Origin: Enterococcus ureasiticus
GTDB taxonomy: Bacteria; Bacillota; Bacilli; Lactobacillales; Enterococcaceae
DNA length: 64,000 nucleotides
Assembly (NCBI RefSeq): GCF_001730285.1
Contig: NZ_MIJZ01000016.1
Span: 248,001-312,000, forward strand
Reading direction: 5' to 3'
The translations under genes were made by a program, and so were the position numbers. Within the stretch, counting starts at the first letter, position 1. Every line of letters begins with the position of its first letter. Below, in pieces: positions 18,208 to 28,796 of this stretch. The notes beneath the pieces are model-generated. The model searched no databases, was not told the DNA's origin, and saw only the letters and a list, made by a program, of their open reading frames with translations.

Positions 18208-18276
18208 AAAAAAATCGACTACTCACCTTAGAAACAGTATTTTTTACTGCTCACTAAGAAATTAGTCGATTTTTTT
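18208..18276. terminator. Bidirectional terminator nitroreductase/copA
   Basis: A 14-bp stem AAAAAAATCGACTA/TAGTCGATTTTTTT encloses a second nested stem (CTTAG-CAGTA with TACTG-CTAAG). It lies between two convergent genes and has T-runs on both strands. Confidence 0.8.
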
Positions 18277-18293
18277 ATCTTAAGTTTATCTAT

Positions 18294-20759
18294 TTATTTT
18301 TTCAACACTGAAGGCTTAAACCCTTTCAATCTCAACGCATTCAACAATACAGACACTGAACTAAAACTCATCGCAGCTCCTGCAATCATTGGATTCAATA
18401 ACGGCCCACCGAATAGATACAAGACTCCCATCGCAACTGGAATTCCTAACGTGTTATAAGCGAATGCCCAGAATAAGTTTTCTTTGATATTCTTAATTGT
18501 TGCCTTACTCAACTCTACGGCTGTCGGTACATCCATCAAATCACTGCGCATCAATACGATATCCGCTGATTCCATGGCAACATCTGTCCCAGAACCAATC
18601 GCGATCCCGATATCTGCTTGAGCTAACGCTGGTGCATCATTGATCCCATCACCGACCATGGCAACTTTCTTACCTTCTTTTTGAAGTTTCATTACCTCGT
18701 TTGCTTTATCTTCTGGTAAGACCTCACTTAAGACACGATCGATTCCTACTTGTTTTGCAATTGCTTGGGCTGTTCTTTTGTTGTCACCTGTGATCATGGC
18801 AACTTCAATACCCATTTGATGTAATTTTTTGATTGCTGGAATACTGTTTGGCTTGATTGTATCCGCAACTGCGATAATTCCGGCAATGCTGCCATCTTTT
18901 GCAATATACATCGGTGTTTTTCCTTGCTCTGCTAATTGATCTGACGTAGTGCCTAAATTGCCTAAAGAAATGTTGCGGTCATCCATCAATTTTTTATTTC
19001 CTAGTAATAAACGACTCCCTTCAATCGTTACTTCGATTCCATGACCTGGAATTGCTGAAAATGCCTCTGTTGTAGCAAATGTCAGATTTTTTTCTTCAGC
19101 GCCATTGACAATTGCTTCACCAAGCGGATGCTCTGAGCCTTTTTCAGCGGACGCCGCTAAACGTAATAACTCATCTTGCGCCAGATCATTTGCGGTAACA
19201 ATATCCGTAACTTTGGGTTTTCCTTCTGTGATGGTTCCTGTTTTATCAAAAACGATCGTTTGAATTTTATGTGTCGTTTCAAGTGCATCACCGCTTTTGA
19301 TCAACACACCATTTTCAGCGCCTTTTCCTGTTCCAACCATAATGGCTGTCGGTGTTGCTAAACCTAAAGCACAGGGACATGCAATGACTAAAACGGAGAT
19401 AGTGATCGTTAAAGCAAAGACCCAAGATTCTTGACCTAAAAAGTACCAAGCGAGACCAGCTAAAACAGCTAAAACCATTACGATCGGTACAAAGACACCG
19501 GAAATTTTATCCGCCATTTTTGCGATCGGTGCTTTTGAGCCTTGGGCATCTTCTACAAGTTTAATGATTTGAGATAATGCCGTATCTTTACCAACTTTGG
19601 TTGCTTTAAAGCGGAAACTACCGTTTTTGTTGATACTTGCGCCGATCACGTTATCACCAATTTTTTTCTCAACTGGCATACTTTCACCTGTTAGCATTGA
19701 CTCATCGATTGCAGATGCCCCCTCGATCACCACACCATCTACTGGAATTTTTTCACCAGGACGAACGACAACAATATCTTCTAATTGAACGCTATCAACT
19801 GGAATTTCCATTTCTTGACCATTACGGAAAACACGGGCATTTTTTGGCGCTAAGCCCATCAATTTTTTGATTGCTTCTGATGTTTTTCCTTTTGAAACAG
19901 CTTCAAAATATTTACCTAATGTAATTAAGGTTAAGATCACACCTGCTGACTCATAGTAGAGCACCATTGTAAAGTGTGGTTCACCTGCAAAAATCATTAT
20001 TGTTCCATATAAACTGTAGGCAACAGCCGCACTCGTTCCTAGAGCAACTAACGAATCCATATTGGGGTGACCCTTGAATAACGCTTTAAAACCAACTGTA
20101 AAGAAGCTTCTACCTAAATACAATACTGGAATCGTTAAAACCAATTGAACCATCGCAAATGTTTCAGGATGCACCATTGGATCTAAGAATGCGGGTAAAG
20201 GTAAGCCAATCATATGCCCCATTGCGACGTATAATAACGGAACAGTAAATACTGCTGACAACCAAAATCGTTGCCACATTTCCTTGATATGCTTTTGTTT
20301 CTTCTCACGGTCTTTATCCACGGTATCTGCTGAATCGACTTGTTCGATTGCCTCATAGCCTGCATCTGAAACTGTTTTGGTAATATCAGAAACGTTTATT
20401 ACCGATGGATCAAAATCAACGACCATTTTTTCTGTTGCCAAATTGACCGAGGCTTTTGATACACCTGCTAACTTATTTGTTGCTTTTTCGATTGTTTGCG
20501 CACATGATGCACACGTCATACCTTCTATATCAAATGTTTTTTGTTGGACATTGCTTAACGCTTCATACCCTGCATCTGATACGGCTTTTTGAATATCACT
20601 TTCTGATAACTTACTTTCATCGTATTCAACATTTAGCTTTTCTGTTGCTAGGTTGACAGTGGCTTTTGACACGCCGGTTAGTTTTGCGGTGGCTTTTTCT
20701 ACTGTTTGCGCACAAGATGCACAGGTCATGCCTTCTATATCGAATGTTTTTGCTTGCAT
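18294..20759 (-). CDS. copA: Copper-exporting P-type ATPase CopA
   Basis: 821 residues. Two N-terminal heavy-metal-associated domains each carry GMTCASC (about residues 10-16 and 83-89). Eight membrane segments follow with CPC in the sixth ([11 protein letters not shown], about residue 463), the phosphorylated DKTGT (about 506), SEHPLGEAI for the nucleotide domain and [14 protein letters not shown]. It pumps Cu+ outward. The open frame extends 17 codons upstream, but AAAGGAG is 10 nt before the ATG at 20759. A cop-box-like operator and a strong promoter lie upstream. No copY or copZ neighbour is present here. Confidence 0.95.
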   Translation of the reverse strand: MQAKTFDIEGMTCASCAQTVEKATAKLTGVSKATVNLATEKLNVEYDESKLSESDIQKAVSDAGYEALSNVQQKTFDIEGMTCASCAQTIEKATNKLAGVSKASVNLATEKMVVDFDPSVINVSDITKTVSDAGYEAIEQVDSADTVDKDREKKQKHIKEMWQRFWLSAVFTVPLLYVAMGHMIGLPLPAFLDPMVHPETFAMVQLVLTIPVLYLGRSFFTVGFKALFKGHPNMDSLVALGTSAAVAYSLYGTIMIFAGEPHFTMVLYYESAGVILTLITLGKYFEAVSKGKTSEAIKKLMGLAPKNARVFRNGQEMEIPVDSVQLEDIVVVRPGEKIPVDGVVIEGASAIDESMLTGESMPVEKKIGDNVIGASINKNGSFRFKATKVGKDTALSQIIKLVEDAQGSKAPIAKMADKISGVFVPIVMVLAVLAGLAWYFLGQESWVFALTITISVLVIACPCALGLATPTAIMVGTGKGAENGVLIKSGDALETTHKIQTIVFDKTGTITEGKPKVTDIVTANDLAQDELLRLAASAEKGSEHPLGEAIVNGAEEKNLTFATTEAFSAIPGHGIEVTIEGSRLLLGNKKLMDDRNISLGNLGTTSDQLAEQGKTPMYIAKDGSIAGIIAVADTIKPNSIPAIKKLHQMGIEVAMITGDNKRTAQAIAKQVGIDRVLSEVLPEDKANEVMKLQKEGKKVAMVGDGINDAPALAQADIGIAIGSGTDVAMESADIVLMRSDLMDVPTAVELSKATIKNIKENLFWAFAYNTLGIPVAMGVLYLFGGPLLNPMIAGAAMSFSSVSVLLNALRLKGFKPSVLKK

Positions 20760-20813
20760 TTTTTTCCAGCTCCTTTGTTTATTGGTTTCTATTTTTATGT
20801 TTATAAACACAAC

Positions 20814-20829
20814 GACTATAATTGTAGTC
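20814..20829. promoter_or_regulatory. Candidate cop box (CopY-type operator)
   Basis: GACTATAATTGTAGTC is a near-perfect palindrome whose core TATAATTGTA differs by one base from the enterococcal CopY operator TACAnnTGTA. It lies about 16 bp after the -10 box of copA. Confidence 0.6.
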
Positions 20830-20845
20830 GAATCATTTCTTCTTT

Positions 20846-20874
20846 ATATTAAAATAGAACAAGCTAATTGTCAA
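20846..20874 (-). promoter_or_regulatory. copA promoter
   Basis: On the minus strand TTGACA (20869-20874), a 17-nt spacer and TAATAT (20846-20851) are near consensus. Confidence 0.75.
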
Positions 20875-21376
20875 CATAAAGATCTGACCGATTATATTTA
20901 GGTGTATGTAAAAAATAGTTTTAAAAACTATTTTCAGAGGAAATCAAATATTTTTTTCATTCCTTTTAAATTTCCAAATAAACATTTTTCTATTTTTTTG
21001 TAATATTTTTTGATAATCCTGCTTATCCCTCTCCTTTACTCATCGTTTTCTTTTTATTATATAATAAAAATATATATAATTACTCACCAATAAAAGACTT
21101 ATATTTTTCTTTTTGTCAATCAAATTCGTTACTAAGAATTTTGAATCAAACTTATTAACAACAGCTTAAAACGTTACTATATATTTAATTAACATAAAGT
21201 ATTAAAATAAATAAACCAACTTTTCTGATAATATTTTTTAATTATCATTTGTGTTATTTTATCCTAAACACACTTCATGGATTAAATAACACACATAATG
21301 ATTCATAGACCTACATAACAGTGTTATTATCAACTTGTAAATAATTATTTTACCAATTTGTAGAGGAGAGAATATT
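20875..21376. other. AT-rich gap upstream of the first LPMO
   Basis: About 500 bp of very AT-rich sequence without a gene. It presumably holds the LPMO promoter; TATTAT near 21324 is a possible -10. Nothing else is assigned. Confidence 0.4.
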
Positions 21377-22015
21377 TTGAAAAAGAAATCTTTAACGTTA
21401 TGTTTATTAGCTTTAAGTGTTACTGGATTAACTATGTTTAGCGGAGGCAACGAGGCATCTGCTCACGGTTATGTAAACCAACCAGCAAGCCGAGTGGTCA
21501 ACGCAAAAGCAAATGGGTTTGGTTGGGGACCTGGAGAAATTTCATCACATCCTGAAATCATCTCAACACCACAAGGAGTTGAAGCTCCTACTGCTGATTT
21601 AGACTCTGGTAAATTAAATGGTAAATTAGCTTCTGCTGGTTTAGACGTTTACTCACCATTAAATGTGCAAACTTCAAGTAGATGGGTTAAAAATCCAATG
21701 AGTACTGGAGAAAACAATTTCAACTGGCACCACACTGCTGTTCATAAAACGAACAGATACAGATACTATATGACAAAACAAGGTTGGAACCAAAATGAAC
21801 CATTGACTTTGAAAAACATGGATCTTATTAAAGTGATCGGTCAACCAATTGGCGAAGACTTCCCTAAAGGAGAAGGTTTTACTCCAGCTGTAGATGAAAC
21901 TCAACAAGTAAATATCCCAACTGACAGAAGTGGATATCATGTAGTTTATGCGGTTTGGGATATTAATGATACGATTAATTCATTCTATCAAGCGATTGAT
22001 GTGGATGTTAAATAA
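21377..22015 (+). CDS. AA10 lytic polysaccharide monooxygenase (chitin-active type)
   Basis: 212 residues, single domain. Residues 1-29 are a signal peptide ending ASA. Cleavage exposes His30 (HGYVNQPASR), the N-terminal residue of the copper histidine brace; the second brace His lies in NFNWHHTAVH (about residue 118). YYMTKQGWN and GYHVVYAVWDI are family strands. AA10 enzymes oxidatively cleave chitin or cellulose outside the cell. The start is TTG, 6 nt after GAGGAGAG. No chitinase gene adjoins it here, unlike the chitinase/LPMO pair known in E. faecalis. A multidomain paralogue lies at 45669-47147. Confidence 0.93.
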   Translation: MKKKSLTLCLLALSVTGLTMFSGGNEASAHGYVNQPASRVVNAKANGFGWGPGEISSHPEIISTPQGVEAPTADLDSGKLNGKLASAGLDVYSPLNVQTSSRWVKNPMSTGENNFNWHHTAVHKTNRYRYYMTKQGWNQNEPLTLKNMDLIKVIGQPIGEDFPKGEGFTPAVDETQQVNIPTDRSGYHVVYAVWDINDTINSFYQAIDVDVK

Positions 22016-22058
22016 TTTCTTTAATAATAAAAATGATTTAGCTTAAATTATGTTGCAG

Positions 22059-22084
22059 CCAGGGACAAACGTCTCTGGTTTTTT
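22059..22084 (+). terminator. LPMO terminator
   Basis: CCAGGGAC/GTCTCTGG stem with a 4-nt loop followed by TTTTTT, a classic intrinsic terminator 40 bp after the stop. Confidence 0.85.
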
Positions 22085-22154
22085 CGATTTTACCGAAAAA
22101 AAACAGACAGACTTCGATAATTAAATCAAATCCTGCCTATTTTCTATTCACAAT

Positions 22155-23168
22155 TTATTCCTTCAAAGAAAGAACAGTTTCCCTCTTAATTAACTGATGC
22201 GGAATCACCATCCGAACGCCTGTCGCTTCTTTTTCCTGCAGAGACTCAATCAGTTTTTGCATCCCCATTCTACCCAATTCCGCAATATCGATATCAATAC
22301 TCGTAAGATAAGGATGGACTAACGTCGCATAAATCGAATTATTAAAACTGATCACCGAAAAATCATCTGGCACCCGATAGCCATACATTTGTGCTAATTG
22401 GATCATTCGCATCGCAAAGATATCATCGATCACGACAGCCGCTGTTGCTTTCGTTGCTTTTAAAAGCTCTTCAAATGCTACATAATCTTCTGGGTTTTCC
22501 ATATCAACAGAAGGAAGCACCGTTAAATCCGCTAACATCATTGCTTTTTGATAGCCAAAATAACGCTCATAATAAACATTTTCATGTGTTGTATTTGTGA
22601 TAAATAAAATATTTTTGTGACCATTTTCAATCAAATAATCTGTTGCATGTTTTCCTAGCAGCTGATTATCATTATCCACATAAATAACTTTATCCTCATT
22701 TGTATAAGGTTGACCGATCAATGAGAAGGGAACTTGATTTTCGAATAAGTAATCGATGACAGGATCCTCTTTATCTGAATACAGCAGGATAAATCCATCA
22801 ACTTGTTTTTGTCGGTGCATTAGTTGCACGTTTTCTAGCAAAGTCGCAAATGATTGTGCCGTAGCAATCGCTGTTGTCATGCTATGTTTGCGCGCTTCAT
22901 CATTGATTGACTCAATAATCTCTAAATAAAACGGATTCCCCATCCGCTCGCGAGAATCTAGCGGCGGCAAGATTACACCAACAGCTCCTGAAGAACGTTT
23001 CCCAAGATTTCGGGCAGCAATGTTGGGTACATACCCCATTTCTTCCATTACTTTATAAACTTTTTTCTTCGTAGCGTCCGAAATACTGGAATGATCGTTG
23101 ATCACTCTGGAAACAGTAGAAGTCGCAACTCCAGCCTTTTTAGCAACATCTTTCACTGTAATCGTCAT
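22155..23168 (-). CDS. malR: Maltose regulator MalR (LacI family)
   Basis: 337 residues. The LacI-type HTH is TVKDVAKKAGVATSTVSRVIND (residues about 4-25), with the hinge AARNLGKRSS, followed by a periplasmic-binding-like effector domain. It is downstream of pgmB and malP on the same strand, as in the E. faecalis maltose locus where MalR controls malT and malP. The open frame reaches a GTG at 23186, but AAAGGAG is 8 nt before the ATG at 23168. Probable operators are the GCAA...TTGC palindromes near 26290, 26450, 38497 and 38703. Confidence 0.88.
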   Translation of the reverse strand: MTITVKDVAKKAGVATSTVSRVINDHSSISDATKKKVYKVMEEMGYVPNIAARNLGKRSSGAVGVILPPLDSRERMGNPFYLEIIESINDEARKHSMTTAIATAQSFATLLENVQLMHRQKQVDGFILLYSDKEDPVIDYLFENQVPFSLIGQPYTNEDKVIYVDNDNQLLGKHATDYLIENGHKNILFITNTTHENVYYERYFGYQKAMMLADLTVLPSVDMENPEDYVAFEELLKATKATAAVVIDDIFAMRMIQLAQMYGYRVPDDFSVISFNNSIYATLVHPYLTSIDIDIAELGRMGMQKLIESLQEKEATGVRMVIPHQLIKRETVLSLKE

Positions 23169-23292
23169 CTTTCCCACTCCTTTCACGGTTTATTATAAAT
23201 CTGTCAAAAAATCATTCTATCGTAGAAAATAATACCATAGATTGATGCCTTGTTGCTATCGTCATTTTGATTCGAGGAAAATAACCTTTAAA

Positions 23293-23967
23293 TCAAACTT
23301 TATTTCTTGCTGTTTGCCATGAAGAAGTTAAAAAATCGGCTGTTAATTCTTCCGTTGAAGAAACTAAAACGATATCTGTCCCAAGATCTTCGGGACGTCC
23401 GACACCAATTGGGAATGCACCACTTGCTAAAATCGCTTGAATACCAGCCTTAGCATCCTCGATCCCAATACAATCTACAGCTGTCAAACCAATTTTTTCA
23501 GCTGCTAATTGGAAAATTTCTGGATCTGGTTTCCCTTTTGCGACATCCGCTGGATCAGCAATACCATCAAAATAGGGAAGCAAAGACATCTTTTCAAGTA
23601 GAAATGGTCCATTTTTACTAGCAGAAGCCAACGAAATTTTGATTCCTTGTTTTTTTAAACGCTTTAACAAATCTAAAATACCTGGATACACATCAGCTGT
23701 ACTGACTTCTTGAATCATCTCTACATAATACTCATTTTTCCGTTGTGCCAGTTCAGCAAACTGCTCTGAGTCGAAATCTTGTGTACGATCTCCGTGAGCC
23801 AATAATAATTTCAACGAATCTTCACGGCTAACCCCTTTTAATTCTTCATTGAATGCACGATCGATCGTAATCCCGATTTCTTTTCCTAAACGCTGCCACG
23901 CCTGATAATGATACTCCGCCGTATCGGTTAACACACCATCTAAATCAAATAAAATACCTTTAAACAT
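23293..23967 (-). CDS. pgmB: Beta-phosphoglucomutase
   Basis: 224 residues, HAD superfamily. It converts beta-glucose-1-phosphate from maltose phosphorolysis to glucose-6-phosphate. Visible: [18 protein letters not shown] (nucleophile Asp and the acid/base Asp two residues later, about residues 7-24), SLASASKNG (motif 2, about 115), KGKPDPEIF (motif 3 Lys) and [11 protein letters not shown] (motif 4 acidic pair). An ATG at 23973 also exists, but AAGGTGA is correctly spaced for 23967. Its start overlaps the malP stop by 8 bp, so the two are translationally coupled. Confidence 0.93.
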   Translation of the reverse strand: MFKGILFDLDGVLTDTAEYHYQAWQRLGKEIGITIDRAFNEELKGVSREDSLKLLLAHGDRTQDFDSEQFAELAQRKNEYYVEMIQEVSTADVYPGILDLLKRLKKQGIKISLASASKNGPFLLEKMSLLPYFDGIADPADVAKGKPDPEIFQLAAEKIGLTAVDCIGIEDAKAGIQAILASGAFPIGVGRPEDLGTDIVLVSSTEELTADFLTSSWQTARNKV

Positions 23968-26239
23968 GTTCATTCACCTTTTCCATCGCACACACTAATT
24001 CATCTACCAAAACCATTTTGTTTCCGTATAAGGTAAGAGGTAACTCCGATCCTGACACAAGCTGTATACGAACATTCTCTTTATCCACTGTTACATACAA
24101 CAAACGACCTCGGTAATTTACATGAAATGCATAACTTGTCCACGTACTAGGCAAAAACGGCGCAAAGCTTAATTTTTCATCAGCCGTCTTCATTTGAGCA
24201 AACCCTTGAACGATCGCAAGCCAGCTACCAGTCATAGACGTGATATGCAGACCATCTTCTGTATCGTTATTGTAGTTATCTAAATCTAAACGTGCTGTCC
24301 GTTGATACATTTCTACCGCTTTTTCTTCCATCCCAAGTTCAGCCGCCAAAATCGCATGGACACTTGGTGATAAAGAAGATTCATGAACCGTCATCGGCTC
24401 ATAAAATAAGAAATTCCGCTCTTTCTCTGCTCGTGAAAAACGTTCGCCAAAGAAATAAATCCCTTGTAACACATCCGCTTGTTTAATGAAGCAAGAGCGT
24501 AAAATGCGGTCCCAAGACCAATGTTGATTCAATGGCAAATCAGCTGGCGTTAAAGCGGTTCTTGGCATCAAATCTTTGTCTAAAAAAGTATCATGCTGAA
24601 CAAAAACACCTAACTCTTCATCGAATGGATAATACATATTTTCAATGATTTCTTGCCAATGCGCTTGTTCTTCTTTCGTAATCTCGACAGGTGTTTCCTC
24701 TTGATATTTACGATAATTATCTAGGGTATATTGCAGCACCCACGTAGCAATCGTATTCGTATACCAGTTATTGTTGATATTATTTTCATACTCATTTGGT
24801 CCCGTGACACCATGGATCATATATTTTTGAGCTCGCTTAGAAAAATGAACTCGATCTGCCCAAAAACGTGCGATTTCAGTTAAGACTTGTAAGCCTTCAT
24901 TTTTCAAATAGTCATTATCACCTGTGTAATTCACATAATTGTAGATGGCGTAGGCTATCGCACCATTCCGATGAATTTCTTCAAATGTGATTTCCCACTC
25001 ATTATGGCACTCAATACCGGTAAACGTAACCATCGGATATAAAGCACCGGCTAGTCCTTGTTGACGGGCATTATGTTTTGCTTGTTCCAATTGGTTGTAG
25101 CGATATTTCAATAGATTTTTTGTCACTTCTGGTTTGGCCAATGCTAGATACAGAGGAACAGCGTATGCTTCTGTATCCCAATAAGTGGCACCGCCATATT
25201 TTTCACCCGTAAAACCTTTAGGTCCGATATTCAAGCGTTCATCTTCACCATAATACGTGGTAAATAATTGGAATAAATTAAAGCGAATTCCTTGTTGCGC
25301 CGCATCATCCCCTTCGATCACGACATCGGCAAGTGCCCAACGAGCAGCCCAGGCTTCGTTTTGTTCTTTTAATAATTCATCAAACGTCTTAGTATTCTCT
25401 TTCAATAATTGAACAGATTTTTCTTGTTGTTCTGTCTCTGGAACATCGCGGCTTGTCAAAATAATTACTTGCTTTTCTAGTGACATGATCTCGTTCGATT
25501 GTAGCGTTGCTTGAAATGCTTGCTGTACTTTTAGCGGTTCTGTTTCAGCGATACCTGCTTTAGCATCGGTCACATGTTTCATTGCTGCCGTTACACTAAA
25601 CTGTTCGATCCCGAATGGGTTGGGAATTGTGCGCGTCGTTAAAAAACCGATTGCTTCTTCAAAGCCTGATTGCTGTGCTTCCCAGAACATTTCATCATAA
25701 TTACTATCTTCATTGCGCACATCGCCATCTATTTTTGAGACGATTTCAATATCGGCTATCCCTTTAAGAACTTCTGCTGTTACACGAATCACAGCTAGTT
25801 CTTGTTGCACAATACTCAAGAAACGTTCAAAACGGAATTTAACACTTGTCTCTCCTTGTTCAAATGTGAATGTCCGTGTCAGTAAACCATTGCGCATATC
25901 TAATTCTAAATAAAAGTCTTTCGGATCTTGAACACCTAAATCAAGTGCTTCCCCATTCACAAATATATCCATTGCAATAAAATCAACCGCATTGATGACT
26001 TTCCCGAAATACTCTGGATAACCATTTTTCCACCAGCCGACTCTTGTCTTATCCGGATACCAAACACCTGCTAAATAAGTTCCTTGATGATGATCTCCCG
26101 TATACTGTTCTTCAAAATTACCTCTCATCCCCATATAACCGTTTCCCATTGAAGTCAACGATTCTTGCAAACGACGTTCATTCCGTTCTAACTGATGTGT
26201 AGCAATCTTCCACGGGTCTATTTCAAATAAGTGATTCAT
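23960..26239 (-). CDS. malP: Maltose phosphorylase (GH65)
   Basis: 759 residues. It splits maltose with phosphate to glucose and beta-glucose-1-phosphate in the cytosol. GH65 hallmarks: [15 protein letters not shown] (about residue 335), [18 protein letters not shown], and [20 protein letters not shown] (about residues 478-497) with the catalytic Glu; [23 protein letters not shown] comes near the end. AGGAGGAGAGAGA precedes the ATG at 26239; the 22 upstream in-frame codons run into the promoter and are rejected. First gene of malP-pgmB, probably with malR beyond. Confidence 0.94.
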   Translation of the reverse strand: MNHLFEIDPWKIATHQLERNERRLQESLTSMGNGYMGMRGNFEEQYTGDHHQGTYLAGVWYPDKTRVGWWKNGYPEYFGKVINAVDFIAMDIFVNGEALDLGVQDPKDFYLELDMRNGLLTRTFTFEQGETSVKFRFERFLSIVQQELAVIRVTAEVLKGIADIEIVSKIDGDVRNEDSNYDEMFWEAQQSGFEEAIGFLTTRTIPNPFGIEQFSVTAAMKHVTDAKAGIAETEPLKVQQAFQATLQSNEIMSLEKQVIILTSRDVPETEQQEKSVQLLKENTKTFDELLKEQNEAWAARWALADVVIEGDDAAQQGIRFNLFQLFTTYYGEDERLNIGPKGFTGEKYGGATYWDTEAYAVPLYLALAKPEVTKNLLKYRYNQLEQAKHNARQQGLAGALYPMVTFTGIECHNEWEITFEEIHRNGAIAYAIYNYVNYTGDNDYLKNEGLQVLTEIARFWADRVHFSKRAQKYMIHGVTGPNEYENNINNNWYTNTIATWVLQYTLDNYRKYQEETPVEITKEEQAHWQEIIENMYYPFDEELGVFVQHDTFLDKDLMPRTALTPADLPLNQHWSWDRILRSCFIKQADVLQGIYFFGERFSRAEKERNFLFYEPMTVHESSLSPSVHAILAAELGMEEKAVEMYQRTARLDLDNYNNDTEDGLHITSMTGSWLAIVQGFAQMKTADEKLSFAPFLPSTWTSYAFHVNYRGRLLYVTVDKENVRIQLVSGSELPLTLYGNKMVLVDELVCAMEKVNEHV

Positions 26240-26276
26240 TCTCTCTCCTCCTGTAAATGGTTCGCTTCTTAACATC

Positions 26277-26305
26277 ATAATAAACGCAACCGATTGCATT
26301 GTCAA
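26277..26305 (-). promoter_or_regulatory. malP promoter with MalR operator in the spacer
   Basis: On the minus strand TTGACA (26300-26305), a 17-nt spacer and TATTAT (26277-26282). The palindrome GCAACCGATTGC (26286-26297) fills the spacer, so a bound LacI-type repressor would occlude RNA polymerase. Confidence 0.75.
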
Positions 26306-26405
26306 ACATTTATTGATTAGGAAGTGCTTATTGTTTGAAAAACCTTCAACTATAATGATACTATCGTTTTATATTTAATAAAAAAGAATTGATTTTATTT
26401 AAGGG

Positions 26406-26455
26406 TTTACAAAACAAGAAAACTATTTTATACTACAACCAACGAAAACGATTGC
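26406..26455 (+). promoter_or_regulatory. malT promoter and MalR operator
   Basis: TTTACA (26406-26411), 17 nt, TATACT (26429-26434). The half-degenerate operator GAAAACGATTGC (26444-26455) starts about 10 bp after the -10 box, near the expected transcription start. A second TATAAT at 26351 might also be used. Confidence 0.68.
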
Positions 26456-26481
26456 GCTATTATTGCAAAGGAGAGAAAAAA

Positions 26482-28659
26482 ATGAAAAAGTTATTCAGTT
26501 TCGAGTTTTGGCAAAAGTTCGGCAAAGCATTGATGGTCGTGATTGCCGTGATGCCTGCAGCAGGATTAATGATCAGTATCGGTAAAACAATTCCTTTGAT
26601 CAATCCAGATTGGACAGCACTCGCTACAACAGGCGGTGTGATTGAAAACATCGGTTGGGGTGTCATCAGCAACTTGCATATTTTATTTGCACTTGCGATT
26701 GGCGGAAGTTGGGCGAAAGAACGAGCAGGTGGAGCCTTCGCTGCAGGACTTTCTTTTATTTTGATCAATCGGATCACAGGTTCGATATTCGGTGTGACGA
26801 GCGAAATGTTAGCCGATGACAAAGCATTTACTCATACATTGTTCGGCACAAAAATCATGGTCAAAGGATTTTTCACTAGTATTTTAGAAGCTCCAGCTTT
26901 AAATATGGGGGTTTTTGTTGGGATCATTGCCGGCTTTGTCGGTGCGATGGCTTTCAATAAATATTATAATTATCGAAAATTGCCCGACGCACTTTCTTTT
27001 TTCAATGGAAAACGTTTTGTCCCATTCGTTGTCATTCTTTGGTCGACGATCGTTTCGATTCTTTTAGCCATTATTTGGCCTTATATTCAAGCTGGTATTA
27101 ATAATTTCGGCCTTTGGATCGCTCAATCTCAAGATACTGCGCCGATTTTAGCACCCTTTTTATACGGAACATTAGAACGCTTACTATTGCCGTTTGGTTT
27201 GCATCATATGTTGACGATTCCTATCAACTATACGCAACTAGGAGGAACCTATGAGATTTTATCTGGTGCACAGGCAGGAACTCAGGTTTTCGGGCAAGAT
27301 CCATTGTGGTTAGCTTGGGCTACTGATTTGGTTAATTTAAAGGGTGCCGGTGATACCTCTCAATACAATTATGTTCTTGCAAACTGGACACCAGCTCGTT
27401 TTAAAGTCGGACAGATGATTGGTGCATCTGGTATTTTGATGGGAATGACACTTGCAATGTACCGCAATGTTGATCCCGATAAACGTGCAAGCTACAAATC
27501 AATGTATCTTTCAGCAGCGTTAGCGGTATTTCTCACAGGGGTTACTGAACCCTTAGAGTTCATGTTTATGTTTGCAGCTGTCCCATTATATGTTGTGTAC
27601 GCCATCATCCAAGGCGCTGCATTTGCTATGGCGGATATCGTCAATTTACGGGTTCATTCTTTTGGTAACATTGAACTTTTGACTCGGACACCATTAGCAA
27701 TAAAAGCTGGCTTAGGCGGCGATTTACTGAATTTCGTTCTTTTCGTCATCGTATTCGGTGTTCTCACTTATTTTATCGCCAACTTTATGATCAAAAAATT
27801 CAATTTTGCTACACCTGGTAGAAACGGAAATTACGATAATAACGAAACACAGACTGATTCAACGCAAACAAATGCTCAGAACGCTGACGGCATTGACCCT
27901 CAAATCATCGCAATCGTTCATTTGTTAGGTGGAAAAGAAAACATCGTTGATGTAGACGCCTGCATGACTCGCTTACGCGTTAGCGTTTCAGATAAAAACA
28001 AGGTTGGAACAGAAGAGGCTTGGAAAAAAGCTGGCGCAATGGGATTGATTGTTAAAGACAACGGGGTTCAGGCTGTTTACGGTCCAAAAGCGGATGTGCT
28101 AAAATCAGATATTCAAGATTTATTGGATTCTGGCGTTGCTATTCCAGACTCACCACTGGCAACCACAGCTGATACAACGATTGATACGCCAGATTATCTA
28201 GGCGTCACAAAAACGATTGTGCCTGTCGCAAATGGCGAAGTGATCGCCATCGACCAAGTTGATGACCCTGTCTTCTCACAAAAAATGATGGGCGATGGAT
28301 TCGCAGTCATTCCAACCGACACGACGATTTATGCACCGATCGACGGAACGATCACCAGCATTTTCCCCTCTAAACATGCGTTAGGTATTACAACTACTGA
28401 GGGAATCGAAGTCTTGATTCACATGGGACTTGATACGATCGAAATGAAAGAATCCGCCTTTACGATTCATGTGGTCGAAGGACAAAAGATTACTGCAGGC
28501 GAAACCATTGCCACAGCTGATTTAGATAAAATCAAATCTGCTGGTAAACAAACAACCATGATCGTTGTCTTTACAAACGGCGAGAAGATTAATGTTTTTC
28601 ACTTAAATAAAACCGGTAAACAAGATCCCGGGACAGCTATTGGACGTTTAGAGATCTAA
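26482..28659 (+). CDS. malT: Maltose PTS transporter EIICBA
   Basis: 725 residues in the order EIIC (about 1-440, ten or so membrane segments, FGLHHMLTIPINYTQ loop), EIIB (about 465-545, phosphocysteine in DVDACMTRLRVSV at about 492) and EIIA of the glucose type (about 580-725, PIDGTITSIFPSKHA and phospho-His in LIHMGLDTIEM). It takes up maltose as maltose-6'-phosphate. AAAGGAG is 8 nt before the ATG at 26482. It is divergent from malP and followed by mapP, matching the maltose PTS locus characterised in E. faecalis. Confidence 0.93.
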   Translation: MKKLFSFEFWQKFGKALMVVIAVMPAAGLMISIGKTIPLINPDWTALATTGGVIENIGWGVISNLHILFALAIGGSWAKERAGGAFAAGLSFILINRITGSIFGVTSEMLADDKAFTHTLFGTKIMVKGFFTSILEAPALNMGVFVGIIAGFVGAMAFNKYYNYRKLPDALSFFNGKRFVPFVVILWSTIVSILLAIIWPYIQAGINNFGLWIAQSQDTAPILAPFLYGTLERLLLPFGLHHMLTIPINYTQLGGTYEILSGAQAGTQVFGQDPLWLAWATDLVNLKGAGDTSQYNYVLANWTPARFKVGQMIGASGILMGMTLAMYRNVDPDKRASYKSMYLSAALAVFLTGVTEPLEFMFMFAAVPLYVVYAIIQGAAFAMADIVNLRVHSFGNIELLTRTPLAIKAGLGGDLLNFVLFVIVFGVLTYFIANFMIKKFNFATPGRNGNYDNNETQTDSTQTNAQNADGIDPQIIAIVHLLGGKENIVDVDACMTRLRVSVSDKNKVGTEEAWKKAGAMGLIVKDNGVQAVYGPKADVLKSDIQDLLDSGVAIPDSPLATTADTTIDTPDYLGVTKTIVPVANGEVIAIDQVDDPVFSQKMMGDGFAVIPTDTTIYAPIDGTITSIFPSKHALGITTTEGIEVLIHMGLDTIEMKESAFTIHVVEGQKITAGETIATADLDKIKSAGKQTTMIVVFTNGEKINVFHLNKTGKQDPGTAIGRLEI

Positions 28660-28680
28660 TCATAATTAAAAACACGTTTA

Positions 28681-28722
28681 AACAGGGTTGGCTTAAAGCT
28701 CACAGAGTTTTATCCTGACCCT
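28681..28722 (+). terminator. Hairpin repeat between malT and mapP
   Basis: AACAGGGT/ACCCTGTT stem around a conserved core AAAGCTCACAGAGTTT, followed by TTTT. The same core with different outer arms occurs at 37144-37180. It may terminate or attenuate before mapP. Confidence 0.65.
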
Positions 28723-28735
28723 GTTTTCTATCATT

Positions 28736-28765
28736 ATCTAGCTTCATCTAGCTTCATCTAGCTTC
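28736..28765 (+). repeat. Triple 10-bp tandem repeat in the mapP leader
   Basis: ATCTAGCTTC is repeated three times exactly, then GCGGACTAGTTTTTAAACGAGGAGG leads to mapP. The 10-mer equals the 5' end motif of the structured repeats A-D read toward their genes, so this may be a collapsed copy. Confidence 0.6.
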
Positions 28766-28796
28766 GCGGACTAGTTTTTAAACGAGGAGGAACAAC

